Assembly: GCA_018806915.1 (NCBI GenBank) | Contig: JAGKQI010000061.1 | Coordinates: 434,001-498,000, forward strand | DNA: 64,000 nt | Source of the DNA: Phytophthora colocasiae | Taxonomy: Eukaryota; Oomycota; Peronosporomycetes; Peronosporales; Peronosporaceae | Direction: 5' to 3' | In this document: positions 17,645-27,319 of the stretch, piece by piece | Numbering within the stretch: position 1 is the first letter of the stretch | Layout of the letters: each line of letters opens with the position of its first letter | Translations under genes and position numbers: made by a program | Notes under the pieces: model-generated | Told to the model about the DNA's origin: nothing | The model's input: the letters and a program-made list of their open reading frames with translations, nothing else | Database searches by the model: none

Positions 17645-20244
17645 TGTTTCCCAGAGTCAGCCTCGTCACCCAGGAGTTTCTCCAGTAGGTGATCCGGCAG
17701 GTCATTCAGTGTACCTTGACGGGCTAGTTTCTTGAGGGATTCCAGGGTCTTGATGTCCTCGCATGGTCTCCCAGAGTGCACCTTTCCGCAAACCTCACAC
17801 GGCGGTACTCGGCACATCCTGCTCGGGTGACCTTTCTCCTGACATCTGTCGCAGACAATGTCTCTCCAGCAGCTCTCCTCCGAATGACCTGAGCGGCGAC
17901 ACTTCTCGCAGAACTTGTTCCAGTAGTCAGGGTTATCGCGACGTGTCTGCTGGAAGTCTTGACCTGAGGATCCTCGGGGAGACTGGGGCGGCGGTCGCCA
18001 TCCCATGTTGCCCATGACCCGATAAACTTCGTTTGTCAGAGCCTGAGTCCAATCAGCACCGCCAGGCGCCTGAGAGGCAGATTGTACACCAGACGAAGAT
18101 TGTACGCCAGACATCTCGCGATCGTGCTCTGACGACGAAGCTCTGGCATCCTTCTCTTGAGTTCTGGTATCCACATCGACATCGTCAGAGGCATTCGGGT
18201 CTGCTTCTCGGGCGACGTAAGTCTTCCCCATACGCTTCGGCTTAAACTGTCCGCGTGGGAGATTGTCCGCTCGGAAATCCCGATGTCTGGTGGTCGTAGT
18301 GTCTTGATCAGCAGTTCGCCAGACATCTTCGTCCTGTTGCAGAGCATATTCCAAGTCCGAGATACTCCTGAACTTCCGGCCTTGTAACGCGATCTTCAGA
18401 CGCTCGTCCTTCAGCTTGGTGATGTACCTCAGGACATGTTTCTCCAGGCGTCTGGAGGATTTTCTGAAGTCCACCTCAGCTTTTCCGGCGGCCGAGTTCA
18501 GGCGATAGAAGAAGTCCAACGGAGTCTCGGAACTCTTCATTTCCATCGTGAAATATCTCTCGGAGTATGATGACCGGGCCTTGCAATAGCGCCTGCGAAA
18601 CTCCGATGATAATTCCTTCCAGTCACGGGAAACGCTCTTCGGAAGCTGGTTGAACCAATCTCTGGCAGACAACGGAAGCTTCAGCTTGAGTTCCTGTATG
18701 CGGGTCTTGTTCGTCCACGCTCCCTGAGATGCCATGTTCACGAAGCGCTCCCACCAGTGGACCCGTTCTCGTAATGTCGCTCGGGGATCAAATTCTCCGA
18801 TGATACTTGAGTTTATGAAGGGCCTCATGGTCAGCAAAGTCGCTCCAGCTTGTCCATGGGACGCAGAAGTCAGGTTAACAACCTCCGGAGGGTCTAAGTC
18901 ATCAGACGACGAATCACTTGAGTCCGAGCTTGAGTCACTTGAGCTTCCACCAGGATCGGGATCATTCCTGCGTCTTCCAGGCCTACGAGGAGCGTCCCGG
19001 CCATCTTCAGAGCGTCTTTCACTCGGTTTCCGGTGTCCATCGCGCCTGGGAGTCGCTGGGCGCCTTCCTTCAGTCTTGACCTCGGTCAGGGGAGCCGCTT
19101 GAGCCGTCTGGGTCGTCGTAGCGGCCGCGGTGGCCGCGCCATGCCTTCCAGCCTTCGCGCGCTTGGTGTCGGTCGATCTCCGTAAGGGAAGAGGCGTATG
19201 GAAGGCCTCCGTCGTTTTAATGGGTGTAACCCTACCCCTGCTGGCGACTCCTTCTGATCCCCTAACCCCAGGTGTGCAATCTCCCGTATCACGACTGTTC
19301 ACCAGAAGTCCGGTTGCCGGTTTAGGGTCATGTTCACCGGAAATCCGACTTGAAGTTGTTACTTCAGGGTGGGCGACCCCTTGAACTTGGGACAATGTTG
19401 CACGAAGGTTCCTCAATTCTGCGGCCTGGAAACGCTGCATGTTCTGGGAACTTTCTCGCTCCCTGTCGCGCTCCGACTCCACGTCGTGCACCCGCTGTCG
19501 TAAGGTCTCCATTTGCGAAATCCAGTCACGTTTCAGCTCGTCTGCCCAACGCGCACGTTCGGCTTCGGCCTCGGCTTCCCGTTGTTTCCAGCGATCTGCA
19601 AACTCGGTCTCCAGACGCTGTACGTCGGAAAACTGTTCACCAGAAACTTGTTCGTCGGACACCTGTCTCTCAGACGATTTCGAATGATATTTGAGCTTGG
19701 ACTCTGACGCTTGACTCCGACGTTCTTCCAAGTCATCCGCGCGTCTCTGGGCTTCCAGTCTGGCGCTCTCAGACTCGAGTAGTCGGTCGGTAAGTGTCTG
19801 GATCTGCTGGCGCGTATCAAGTTCTCGTTGTTCACGTCGACGTTCACGCTCCATGGATTCCAGACGTTCTCTGGCCAGAAATTCCTTCTGCTCCTGTTCC
19901 ATCCGACGCTGCCATTCCTGTTGCTGCCGCATAGCGTTCAGTTCGATCTGCGCTGGGCCTGATCTCTGGGAACTTCGCGTGTGGCTTGACGCAACGGAAC
20001 TCAGGCGTCTGGAAGACACTTTCTGGTGATCCTCGCTCTTCAGACTCTGGTGCCTGCTTTGGTGGCTTCTCCCACGACTCGAGACGGACGATGCTGGAGC
20101 TTCCGGCGTCCGGTGAACAGAATCTTGCACAGAATTTCTGGTAGACAACTGTGTCTCGGACTTCACTTCTGGAAACTCCGCCTTCTCTTCCAACATCTCG
20201 AAGTCTTCAGGCTCCGACTTCACCGGCATCAGCGTTCGTGTCAC
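17635..20244 (-). CDS. D gag with three zinc knuckles (up to 869 aa)
   Basis: Large Gag. The first ATG is at 20229; the frame opens at GTG 20244. Residues about 80-290 are charged coiled coil; about 480-680 hold the Retrotrans_gag capsid domain (WWERFVNMA, LPLSARDWFNQL, ERYFTMEMK). Near the C-terminus are three zinc knuckles, CEKC...H...C, CDRC...H...C and CEVC...H...C, about residues 780-825. It ends at the TAG of the frameshift site. The coiled coil contains SDEQ/SGEQ-type peptides encoded by the element's dispersed 10-mer. The 149-aa ORF upstream overlaps the opening GTG by four bases (GTGA), so reinitiation or a disrupted longer N-terminus is possible. Confidence 0.88.
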   Translation of the reverse strand: MTRTLMPVKSEPEDFEMLEEKAEFPEVKSETQLSTRNSVQDSVHRTPEAPASSVSSRGRSHQSRHQSLKSEDHQKVSSRRLSSVASSHTRSSQRSGPAQIELNAMRQQQEWQRRMEQEQKEFLARERLESMERERRREQRELDTRQQIQTLTDRLLESESARLEAQRRADDLEERRSQASESKLKYHSKSSERQVSDEQVSGEQFSDVQRLETEFADRWKQREAEAEAERARWADELKRDWISQMETLRQRVHDVESERDRERESSQNMQRFQAAELRNLRATLSQVQGVAHPEVTTSSRISGEHDPKPATGLLVNSRDTGDCTPGVRGSEGVASRGRVTPIKTTEAFHTPLPLRRSTDTKRAKAGRHGAATAAATTTQTAQAAPLTEVKTEGRRPATPRRDGHRKPSERRSEDGRDAPRRPGRRRNDPDPGGSSSDSSSDSSDSSSDDLDPPEVVNLTSASHGQAGATLLTMRPFINSSIIGEFDPRATLRERVHWWERFVNMASQGAWTNKTRIQELKLKLPLSARDWFNQLPKSVSRDWKELSSEFRRRYCKARSSYSERYFTMEMKSSETPLDFFYRLNSAAGKAEVDFRKSSRRLEKHVLRYITKLKDERLKIALQGRKFRSISDLEYALQQDEDVWRTADQDTTTTRHRDFRADNLPRGQFKPKRMGKTYVAREADPNASDDVDVDTRTQEKDARASSSEHDREMSGVQSSSGVQSASQAPGGADWTQALTNEVYRVMGNMGWRPPPQSPRGSSGQDFQQTRRDNPDYWNKFCEKCRRSGHSEESCWRDIVCDRCQEKGHPSRMCRVPPCEVCGKVHSGRPCEDIKTLESLKKLARQGTLNDLPDHLLEKLLGDEADSGKQLN

Positions 20245-20690
20245 GTGGACTCTCCGGCGAGCATTCCTCCGGCTTCAGCACCTTGGGCGATCATCGCCAG
20301 ACCTCCGACGGACAACGGCATATGTTCAGACGCCCCTCGACTCATAGACATCAGCGATGAGTCTGTGGAACTTCCACGAGAGGTCTGAAGTCCCGACGAG
20401 TGGTCATCAGACGTACGCGAGGTCCCGATGACACTTGGCACCGGCGCATCAGTCGTCAGGGAACTACCTCGATCTTCAGACATTGGCACACCAGACTCCA
20501 AGCGAGTGCTATCAGAGTGACTCTCGTATACCGGCAGTGAACTCAGCGACGGCGTCGACAGTGCAGATGGTGTCGACGAGACTTGCGGGCGTGGCGGACC
20601 ATGTTGCAGGCGCTTGGACTGCGGCGGTTCTCCACTGCTGGACCCGTCGGAACTATGTGTGACTCTGAGTCCGGTCACCCGGAGTCTCAT
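20241..20690 (-). CDS. D Ser/Thr-rich ORF just upstream of gag (149 aa)
   Basis: 149 aa from ATG at 20690; no recognised domain. Rich in Ser, Thr and Gly, probably disordered. It shares its frame with ORF1, separated by two TGA codons, and overlaps the opening of the gag frame by GTGA. It could be an independent small protein, the displaced N-terminus of Gag after a frameshift, or leftover ORF1 sequence. The close overlap argues against pure noncoding sequence. No sequence evidence selects among these. Confidence 0.5.
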   Translation of the reverse strand: MRLRVTGLRVTHSSDGSSSGEPPQSKRLQHGPPRPQVSSTPSALSTPSLSSLPVYESHSDSTRLESGVPMSEDRGSSLTTDAPVPSVIGTSRTSDDHSSGLQTSRGSSTDSSLMSMSRGASEHMPLSVGGLAMIAQGAEAGGMLAGEST

Positions 20691-20789
20691 AATCAGCTGT
20701 CGTCCTTGTACGTCAGCCTTCTCATCGCGTCATATACCATCGGCTTCGCCTTGACGTGCTTCGTTGCCTGCTTTTGTGTCTTTTGGGAG

Positions 20790-21851
20790 TCAATTAACTT
20801 GTGACCTGGCGGTCACAGTGGCCCACTCAACCAGTTCTTCAGCAAGTCGGCTCTGAAGCTCCGTCGCCACATTGCGCACTAGAGGTTCGAAGATAGCAGA
20901 CGCTTGGGTCTGAGACCACCTCGGTAGCAGGTTCTGGAACGCAAATCCTGCTTCATACAGCATCGTCTGAAGGACAGCGACGCATTCAGGTGCCGTCAGG
21001 GCATTCATCGAGATCTCGACGTACGACAAGTCTTGGATTAGGCCAAAACTATGGCGCCTCAAGCAGAACTCCGATATCCACATGTCTTCTGGAAATACTG
21101 AAGAACACCGCCACTTGATGTAGTCGCCCGTCGCTGCCGCAGCCTTCTGAAAGACATTTGCGTCAGGCTTCGCTGTTCGCCAGGCGTATTCGACGTTCGG
21201 CGGAACAATTCTTCCAGCGTCCATGTCCCTCCAGCGGCGGAACTCACGGCGTACGTACTTCAGGGCACGTTCTCCATCCAGCGAATCGGCCCTCCCAGAC
21301 TCATCAGACGGTGTCTTCAGAGAATCTTCGGACTTCATCGGCATGTCGTCAGACATCGTAGTGTCTTCGGACTTTGGAGTCTTCGAGACACGTTCATCAA
21401 CCAGTCCGGGTTCCGTCTTCACTTCCCCCACGGACTTCCCAGAAGCCGTCGACTCAGAACATAAGTCAATGACCTCCAGGGACTCAACCATGTCGGCGCC
21501 TCCCTCAGACGCCTCATCACCACCTTCACAGGCAGTGGCCACCTCGTCACCAGAAGCTTCAGCTTCGGACGGACCTTCCTCAGAACGTTGTTCGCCAGAC
21601 ACATCGGGTGTCTCTTGGGCTTCAGGCTCCGCAGCAGGCTGGTCTTCGACCGCCGGTTCCGTGACGTTCACCTCCTCGACTGCTTCCTTTTCACGTGCAG
21701 CCTTCCTCTTCTCGCGTGCCGCCTTCTGAACAGCATCCAAGTCGGGTTGTTCGTCAGGCGGAAGACCTTGAAGACGCTTCGACTGACGTGTCGCCATACT
21801 GCGACCACCGCGTCCCCGACGTCCTCCTCTTGTAGTTCCATGTGAAGCCAT
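20790..21851 (-). CDS. D ORF1, protein encoded before gag (353 aa)
   Basis: 353 aa, ATG at 21851, about 90 bp after the 5' LTR and its primer site. The N-terminus is basic and Gly/Arg-rich (GGRRGRGGRS, an RGG-like patch); residues 30-200 are acidic and disordered (Glu/Ser/Thr); the last 150 residues are compact, with aromatic and hydrophobic spacing (YAWRTAKPD, YIKWRC, MLYEAGFAFQ). Unknown family. An extra ORF before gag is known from plant Ogre-type elements; B has one too (338 codons) without obvious similarity. It may act in RNA binding or nuclear export. Function not shown. Confidence 0.72.
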   Translation of the reverse strand: MASHGTTRGGRRGRGGRSMATRQSKRLQGLPPDEQPDLDAVQKAAREKRKAAREKEAVEEVNVTEPAVEDQPAAEPEAQETPDVSGEQRSEEGPSEAEASGDEVATACEGGDEASEGGADMVESLEVIDLCSESTASGKSVGEVKTEPGLVDERVSKTPKSEDTTMSDDMPMKSEDSLKTPSDESGRADSLDGERALKYVRREFRRWRDMDAGRIVPPNVEYAWRTAKPDANVFQKAAAATGDYIKWRCSSVFPEDMWISEFCLRRHSFGLIQDLSYVEISMNALTAPECVAVLQTMLYEAGFAFQNLLPRWSQTQASAIFEPLVRNVATELQSRLAEELVEWATVTARSQVN

Positions 21852-21922
21852 CTTGAATATAGACGCTTGACAGAAACCCTCTTCTCAAACTCTCTTAGAT
21901 CCGGTGATATCACGATACCAAG

Positions 21923-21940
21923 ATCCGGGCACGCGCACCA
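21923..21940 (-). other. Primer binding site of D
   Basis: TGGTGCGCGTGCCCGGAT on the minus strand, 2 nt from the 5' LTR. The 18-nt length and TGG start fit a tRNA 3' end carrying CCA. The same 18 nt are present in both B copies (44629-44646 and 49228-49245). tRNA identity unknown. Confidence 0.82.
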
Positions 21941-21942
21941 GT

Positions 21943-23820
21943 TGTCGCGAAGTCGGTGCAACTTTTACCGCGGTGCAGGGGCGTACAGTGAACCTGAAAG
22001 TGTGACTACCGGTAGTAATACCAGAGTCGCACAGCAAGGTGGGCGTGTGTTACCTTGTGCTGTCCTCGTAGGTTCGTTGTCTTGGTAATGAGACCCTCGC
22101 CGGGGTCGTGAGAGTGTTGATGAGAGTGAGGGTTCCTTGCGTAGGCCGTCGGATGTCCTTCTGGTCCTCACAGGAGCGCTTGAGAGTCGAACGTTTTCCG
22201 GTGAACACTTGTGTACACCAGAGATTTCTGAAAGCAAAAGAGAAATTAATACAATGGGAAGTCCAGTAATTAGACTTCCGAGATAACCGCAATATAGAGT
22301 TCCGATATACAAATATGTAGCTGCTCTTATTCTTTCCTGGCCCTTGAGCAGTGGGCTAGTTCTCCAGGTCAACTAGGGAAATGTTCACCAGACACCTGGT
22401 CTGTCTGGTATTCCCGTAACTTTCGCGCACCACCCTCTAATATATAGAGGGAAAATAAACCAATACACTATCAGTTATATAACAGTCTACCGAGCGTCTT
22501 GAGAGCGACTGTCTAGCTCCCAAAACCTGTCCAAACGTGCAATATGAAATGGGCTACCGCTAGAGACAAGACAAACGACCCAACTAGTAAATGGAATAGG
22601 TGGGTCCTCTCAGGTCTCTACGTTACGCTGATCTCCACCTAAAGGCGCTTGATAGGTGAGAGATCACACGACTCAAAGCTTTGTCGTGGCCTTACACTTC
22701 CGAAGAACCGACGAATCGACCTTGGGGTTGTAACGCAAATTTAACTCGGGGGTACCGATCAAATTGAACTCTGGTTATCTATCTCGTATCTCTCTGTCTT
22801 CTGTCTTCCATATTCTCATATACACTTGGTCTCAGTATAACTCAGGGATTTTCACTCGGGCTCACTATGGTAGTCGATGCTGCAGATCTTGTCGAGTCGA
22901 CACTTAATGATGTCATTACAGGGATGAGCGGGTTGCGTTTCACTTGATTGCGTGAGGTCGTGTTGGGTACACTTGGTTTCAGTATGGGGTGGACTTCAGA
23001 GTGTCAGAGTCTGGTATCCTGTTCATCAGGGTCTGGAATCATGTGTGTCGGAGACATGTTCATCGGAACCATGTACTCCGGAATCATGTACATCAGAGTC
23101 GTAATACCAGAGTCGTGACACTTGAGTCTGTTCATCGGAGTCTTGTACGTTGGAGTCTGTTCATCGGAAACTGGTAAATGTCTGGAATATTGCTTGTATA
23201 AGCCGGACACATCAGACTTGTTTACCAGAATCATGTTCATCAGACTCATGTACGTCGGACTTCATGTACGTCGGACTCATGTACGTCAGACTTCATGGTG
23301 TGATATCAGAGTTTCCATGCGTGATACCAGAAATCCATGAATGTTTTTAGGGTGCGGAGCACGTATGCTACAACGCACGAAGTCCAATTTGGGATATGCG
23401 CGGGGTGCGCTACGTCCGGTGCGCGATACTTGGTATCTTGTGGGTATAACTGTATTCCTTGAACCATCATCGTCACACAGGACGGCAACGGGATGAGGTC
23501 TCTCAGAGATACATTCTTCTGAGAGACTTTCTGCCAACCTTTAGGCACTCATCGTCGGGGAAAGTCCGGTGATCAGACTGAGTGTTGTTGTCTCTCGGAG
23601 TTTGTGCACTTTTCCGAGGAACACTTCTGATCTCTTGGACCCCTTTGCAGTACAGGTGAAGGTTAATATATAAAGCAGTTTTCTTCCACAGATCCATTAT
23701 TGTCGCACGGGACATAACCTCGTCCCACATCTCCCTTTCTCCCACAATCCATTATATGTCCAATCACATCACAGCGAAACGTCCATATCCACTCGAAAAA
23801 TCGTAATTAGCAACGTGTCA
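21943..23820 (-). repeat. 5' LTR of element D
   Basis: 1878 bp, the partner of 6293-8185. Ends TGTCGCGA...GTGTCA on the plus strand; the flanking TACC at 23821 matches 6289-6292. Confidence 0.95.
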
Positions 23821-24387
23821 TACCGTCCAGCATGAGGCTCCACCCGACCTTCTACGTCGGGCGGTTAAAGCCGTACGTGCAGTACGGACTACCTAGGGTT
23901 GGTAGTCCGACTGAGGAGTGCGAGAGGCCTGGAATGCCTTCTCGAGACCGTCGACACGGTCGATCAACCGGCTCACTCTCGTCCCGAGACCGGACGAGAG
24001 GTTCGAGGCAGTCTGAGCTGCCTCGCAGACCTCAGCACGGAGGACACGAACCTCCTGCTTCAGAGCAGCTATCTCAGCGCTCTGTGTCTGCTCCAGCGCA
24101 GCAACTCGATCGTGCAGGGGCACGATCGTCATGGTCATAGCGTTGACCATGCGGAGGGAGTGTTCCCACCCCCTCCGCCGCCGTTGCGCGACGCGCGTGG
24201 AGCGATCCGCTGGATTGTGGAGCGGATTGTGGCTCATAAGAGAACGAACTCTCAAGGGGTTCGTTTTCGTATTCGTTGGAGAGGATTTCCTCCCCATCGA
24301 GATACATGGCAGCCGCGGAACGTCCTGATGGAGGACGTTCCGGAAATGGTGAGGGCGTACGAAGCCCACCATAACTTGCAGGGGTAA
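23821..24387 (+). pseudogene. A1 pol C-terminus with chromodomain (continuation after D)
   Basis: Resumes the integrase C-terminal region (HPTFYVGRLKPY) directly after the TACC duplication. A linker of about 110 residues leads to a chromodomain near the end: WIVERIVAHK, then RIRWRGFPPHRDTW and a VPEMVRAYEAHH helix. The frame changes inside the linker because A1 has four Gs at 24117-24120 where copy A2 has three. From 23893 onward the same DNA also encodes, on the minus strand, the C-terminal third of the antisense ORF, so two proteins share this stretch. Confidence 0.85.
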
Positions 24388-25463
24388 ACCCTGCACGAGG
24401 AGTGCTGCGGTCAGCCACAGCACTCGGAGTTTCGCGTGGCACAATACGACCACGGAGCTCCTTGATGTGATCGGGTACACGGACGACCGTGTACCCCAGG
24501 AGGTCACTTTCGGTGAGACGTGTTGCCAAGGGTTGGCAACACGGACAGGGTGTGCCAAAGGGAACGGCACATGGGATCCCCGCTTCCATGGACTGATCAT
24601 GGAGGCGTTCACACTTACCACGCGTAGTGTAAGTGTAGTAGCGATCGCGAGCCGCAGCAACGCGATCGCGATATGCCTTCGGGTCTTTGTTGAAGTTATC
24701 AACAAAGGCGTTCCACGACTGACAAAGTGCCTGCCACTCGGGCACTTTGCTCTTGCGCGAAGTCTTCTTCGCTGCATAGTATCGGAGCTCGTGGAAGAGC
24801 CCGATATAGTAGTCGCGTCTTTGAGTCTCGGACTCAAAGACAACCTTAGCGGCGACGTCGTCGTCGTTGATACTGTTGCATGAGTACAACAGTATCGGGT
24901 TCGGTGGTGAACTAGCACCGAACCGGTCATGGATTTCTGCCTCAGTAGGCATCCATGGTGTGCGCACTGGCGGATCAGTGCGCGGGGCAGTGAGCGCCCT
25001 CGACATGGGGGACGCTTCATCATCACTGCGCGGACGCTTCGAGCTTGAAGCGTCCGAGGCCTCATGACGAGGTCGTCGAGATCCCACGGGTGGGTCTGAC
25101 GTGTCTTCGGACGAAGACACGGGAGCGGGAGCCTTGATGTCAGGGCTCCCGCTCCCGTGTCGCGAGGAGGATGTCCTCCTCGACATCCTCCTCGTAGTCG
25201 AGGATGTCTTCGTAGTCCTCTCCAAAGAGTTCTTTGAGAGGGACAGCAGGATTCTTAATCTCTGCTAGAGAAGAAGACTTCTTCTTCTCGTGCTTCTCCT
25301 TATGGAGAGCATGGTACTTGGTGACAGAGAGCTTCTCTGTCGGACCGCTGGAAGCAGCAGTGCTAGTGGGCACTGCTGAGGTCGTTGTTCCTGCTGCAGA
25401 GGCAGCAGGTGAGGCTTGCGCGTCCGCAGAAGCGGACGGAGACGTGGGCGTTGGCGAGTCCAT
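23893..25463 (-). pseudogene. A1 antisense ORF (copy with two frameshifts)
   Basis: Corresponds to the 515-codon antisense ORF of copy A2 (57332-58879). ATG at 25463, 102 bp from the 3' LTR, preceded by a core-promoter-like match (25460-25475). The N-terminus is Ser/Thr/Ala-rich, then basic KEKHEKKK, an acidic EDYEDILDYEE tract, an NLS-like SSKRPRSDDE, a Tyr-rich segment and a C-terminal coiled coil. Broken by a small duplication near 25140-25160 and by the extra G at 24117-24120, which also breaks pol on the other strand. Confidence 0.8.
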
Positions 25464-25564
25464 TGCGAAATGAACTCGGATTTCTCTCGGGAACTTGACG
25501 GTCTTGTCAAGTTCTGTTGATTGACGTATCGGGACCGATACGTCGAATCTTAACGGGGGGATGG

Positions 25565-26024
25565 TGTAACGGGGTTACACGTACAAGTGGTTGTACCACT
25601 TGTAACTCTAACAGTTAGGATAACTGATAGAGGTTGGAAATGGGCCTCAGACCTTGGTGTGCTGTACACACCAATGGATACATGGGCGAACCACATTATT
25701 GGATGGTTCGTGTGCATTTGTGCATATTATTGGTAGAAAGTAACGGATTTCTACCAATCACTGAGCAGAGTTTCTGCCAACCACACGTTGGCAGACCCTT
25801 TAGAAATAGATAACAAACAGTTTTAGGAGGTCCATAATTGGCTTATGCCAAATTCAATAACAGTTCTCATTTTACGGTATATTGCAGTTTAATTTAGTTA
25901 TATTTGATTTAATTATACTTATTTAAATAAGTATACTTAAATTAAGTCTATTCTAATTGCACGCTTCCTCATACACGTAAGCGCACGTGTACACCATCTA
26001 ATAGGTCTAGGTAGACCCATTACA
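25565..26024 (+). repeat. 3' LTR of element A1, with polypurine tract at 25555-25564
   Basis: 460 bp ending CATTACA, followed by the CTGAC duplication. The purine-rich GGGGGGATGG just upstream (25555-25564) is the expected plus-strand primer tract. Confidence 0.95.
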
Positions 26025-26172
26025 CTGACCATGGAGATGATTCCGAGGAACAGACGTTCTGAGCAGGCTCTCTTCCAAACAATCTTGGGAAACGTCTTGG
26101 AGACTGACCATGAAGATGATTCCAAGGAACAGTCGTTCTGAGTTGACTTTTTCCCGAATCATCTTGGGAAAC
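26025..26172. repeat. 79-bp tandem repeat array, right part
   Basis: The unit broken at 252 continues here after the 5-bp duplication CTGAC (248-252 and 26025-26029). One further, more diverged unit follows (26094-26172), then unique sequence and a core promoter match. Before the A1 insertion the array had at least five units ending 54 bp before the start codon at 26227. Confidence 0.9.
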
Positions 26173-26193
26173 GTCCTCGCAAACGTACTCGCA

Positions 26194-26209
26194 TATCATT
26201 TTCCATTTC
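26194..26209 (+). promoter_or_regulatory. Oomycete-type core promoter (Inr + FPR)
   Basis: TATCATTTTCCATTTC matches GCTCATTYYNCAWTTT at 13 of 16 positions, with the initiator at 26198 and the start codon 29 nt downstream. The site lies 21 bp after the 79-bp repeats. This supports both a real gene here and an oomycete host. Confidence 0.65.
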
Positions 26210-26226
26210 TCCTCCGAGCCCGCAAG

Positions 26227-26766
26227 ATGCCTCACTTCAGCTCATTCCAGGACTACCTCAAGGCCCGCCAAGAGCTGACTGCGCTCCAGATTGCCCGTAT
26301 TATTGCTCGTGAGGAACGCCAGCGCTGCTGCGATCTGCTCATTGGATTGTTCGCTCAAGGTGCAAAGGACGAGGCGACAGAGTTCGAGGTCTACCTCGGC
26401 TTCGAGCATCTCTACAACCGCTGCTTGGATGACAAGGAGTTCTCGTTCGAGGACAAGCTGACAGCGGTGCACATCAGTTTCGACGCTCCGATCGACCCTC
26501 AGCGCGGGTGGCTTCTCCAGGCGCATCGCGACTTCTACTCGTCTCTGACGGATATTGTGGGCGACTCTGACACGGAGACTGAAGATGAAGCCGAGGACGA
26601 GTTCACCGCGCAGTGCGGCTGTCATGCATCTCAGCTCACTCGCCTCGGGCGCTGTCGGGAAAAAACTCCAGCAGTGAATGTACCTCTATTTTTTTCTGTC
26701 AAGTACGGTATTTGTTGTTACAGGACAAAAATTGCAATCCATCTCAAATTAGCTCTGTTATCATAA
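26227..26766 (+). CDS. Small host-like gene, unknown product (about 179 aa)
   Basis: ATG at 26227 sits right after the core promoter match, so it is preferred over the upstream start at 26110 in the repeats. Residues 1-130 look like a compact, mostly helical acidic protein (DYLKARQELTALQIARII, then VYLGFEHLYNRC), followed by an acidic tail (DTETEDEAEDE) near residues 118-128. GC and codon use are host-like to about 26650, then become AT-rich, so the last 40 residues may be wrong. A GT...TTACAG stretch at about 26677-26725 could be a short intron. Family not recognised; it could also belong to the virus-like island. Confidence 0.55.
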   Translation: MPHFSSFQDYLKARQELTALQIARIIAREERQRCCDLLIGLFAQGAKDEATEFEVYLGFEHLYNRCLDDKEFSFEDKLTAVHISFDAPIDPQRGWLLQAHRDFYSSLTDIVGDSDTETEDEAEDEFTAQCGCHASQLTRLGRCREKTPAVNVPLFFSVKYGICCYRTKIAIHLKLALLS

Positions 26767-27319
26767 AAAAAAAACGAGGGTCATCTAAAATCGACTGCAT
26801 AAAATCGCGTTTTTTGCCAATCACCAAATAACACAGTCCAAGTCAAAATCGACCCAAAAACGACTGCACTTATTTTGTCGCTCGCATTTTGCGAATTTGA
26901 CTTGTCAAGCTATTTTTGTCACTGGCAGTGAAAAAAATACTGGCGGGGAAATCTGGGATTTTTTTTACAAAACTTTATTTTTTTACGGAAATTTTTTTGG
27001 AAATGGAAAACATTTACCTGAGTTTGAAACCTACCTTGTGAGGCAAGTCCCAAAAATATCTGACTTGGGTGCTGTTTTTTCGACGAAAACAAGGGGTCGC
27101 AAATGTCAAGTGCAAAAATTCTATAGATAAGAGGATCGCTTGGGTGCAACGTTTTGACCCTTCAGTAAGATGACTTCTATTTTTTTGCAGATAACCGAAA
27201 TGGCCAATTTTATGCACTCCATGTTGCTGCACCCTTTATTTTCGGTCGCTAGCATTTTCGCAAAACAGATGAACGTTCATATTTGATATTTGGCAATTAT
27301 AGTATATAAAGGTGAAAAA
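26767..27319. other. AT-rich non-coding stretch with A/T runs
   Basis: 553 bp with many homopolymer runs (T7-T8, A10) and no supported gene. Composition changes sharply from the GC-rich retroelements. Probably decayed sequence at the edge of the virus-like island. Confidence 0.6.

Larger units (their letters stand above)
6293..23820 (-). mobile_element. Element D, giant Gypsy retrotransposon with dual RNase H and a 1094-aa antisense ORF
   Basis: 17.5 kb flanked by TACC (6289-6292 and 23821-23824), inserted in A1 integrase. LTRs of 1893 and 1878 bp start TGTCGCGA and end GTGTCA on the plus strand. Genes on the minus strand: ORF1, a Ser-rich ORF, gag, pol. One long ORF runs on the plus strand between pol and the 3' LTR. 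LTR divergence is roughly 0.4% plus one 16-bp unit, so it is young, and only two coding frameshifts were found, both in pol. Dual RNase H and chromodomain match what is known of oomycete Gypsy groups such as Chronos/Archon; which group cannot be decided here. Confidence 0.95.
253..26024 (+). mobile_element. Element A1, Ty3/Gypsy LTR retrotransposon with antisense ORF, split by element D
   Basis: Two 460-bp LTRs (253-712 and 25565-26024) begin TGTAACGG and end CATTACA, and are flanked by the 5-bp direct repeat CTGAC. Order: gag, protease, RT, RNase H, integrase, chromodomain, then an antisense ORF before the 3' LTR. A 17.5-kb element (D) sits in the integrase C-terminus, so A1 alone is about 8.2 kb. 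The LTR copies differ at about 7 positions in 460 by eye (near 1.5%). Several coding frameshifts show A1 is dead. Confidence 0.96.

Noticed and set aside
24867..25067. Plus-strand small ORFs opposite the A antisense gene
   Set aside because: Short, no domain, and opposite an ORF present in two copies.
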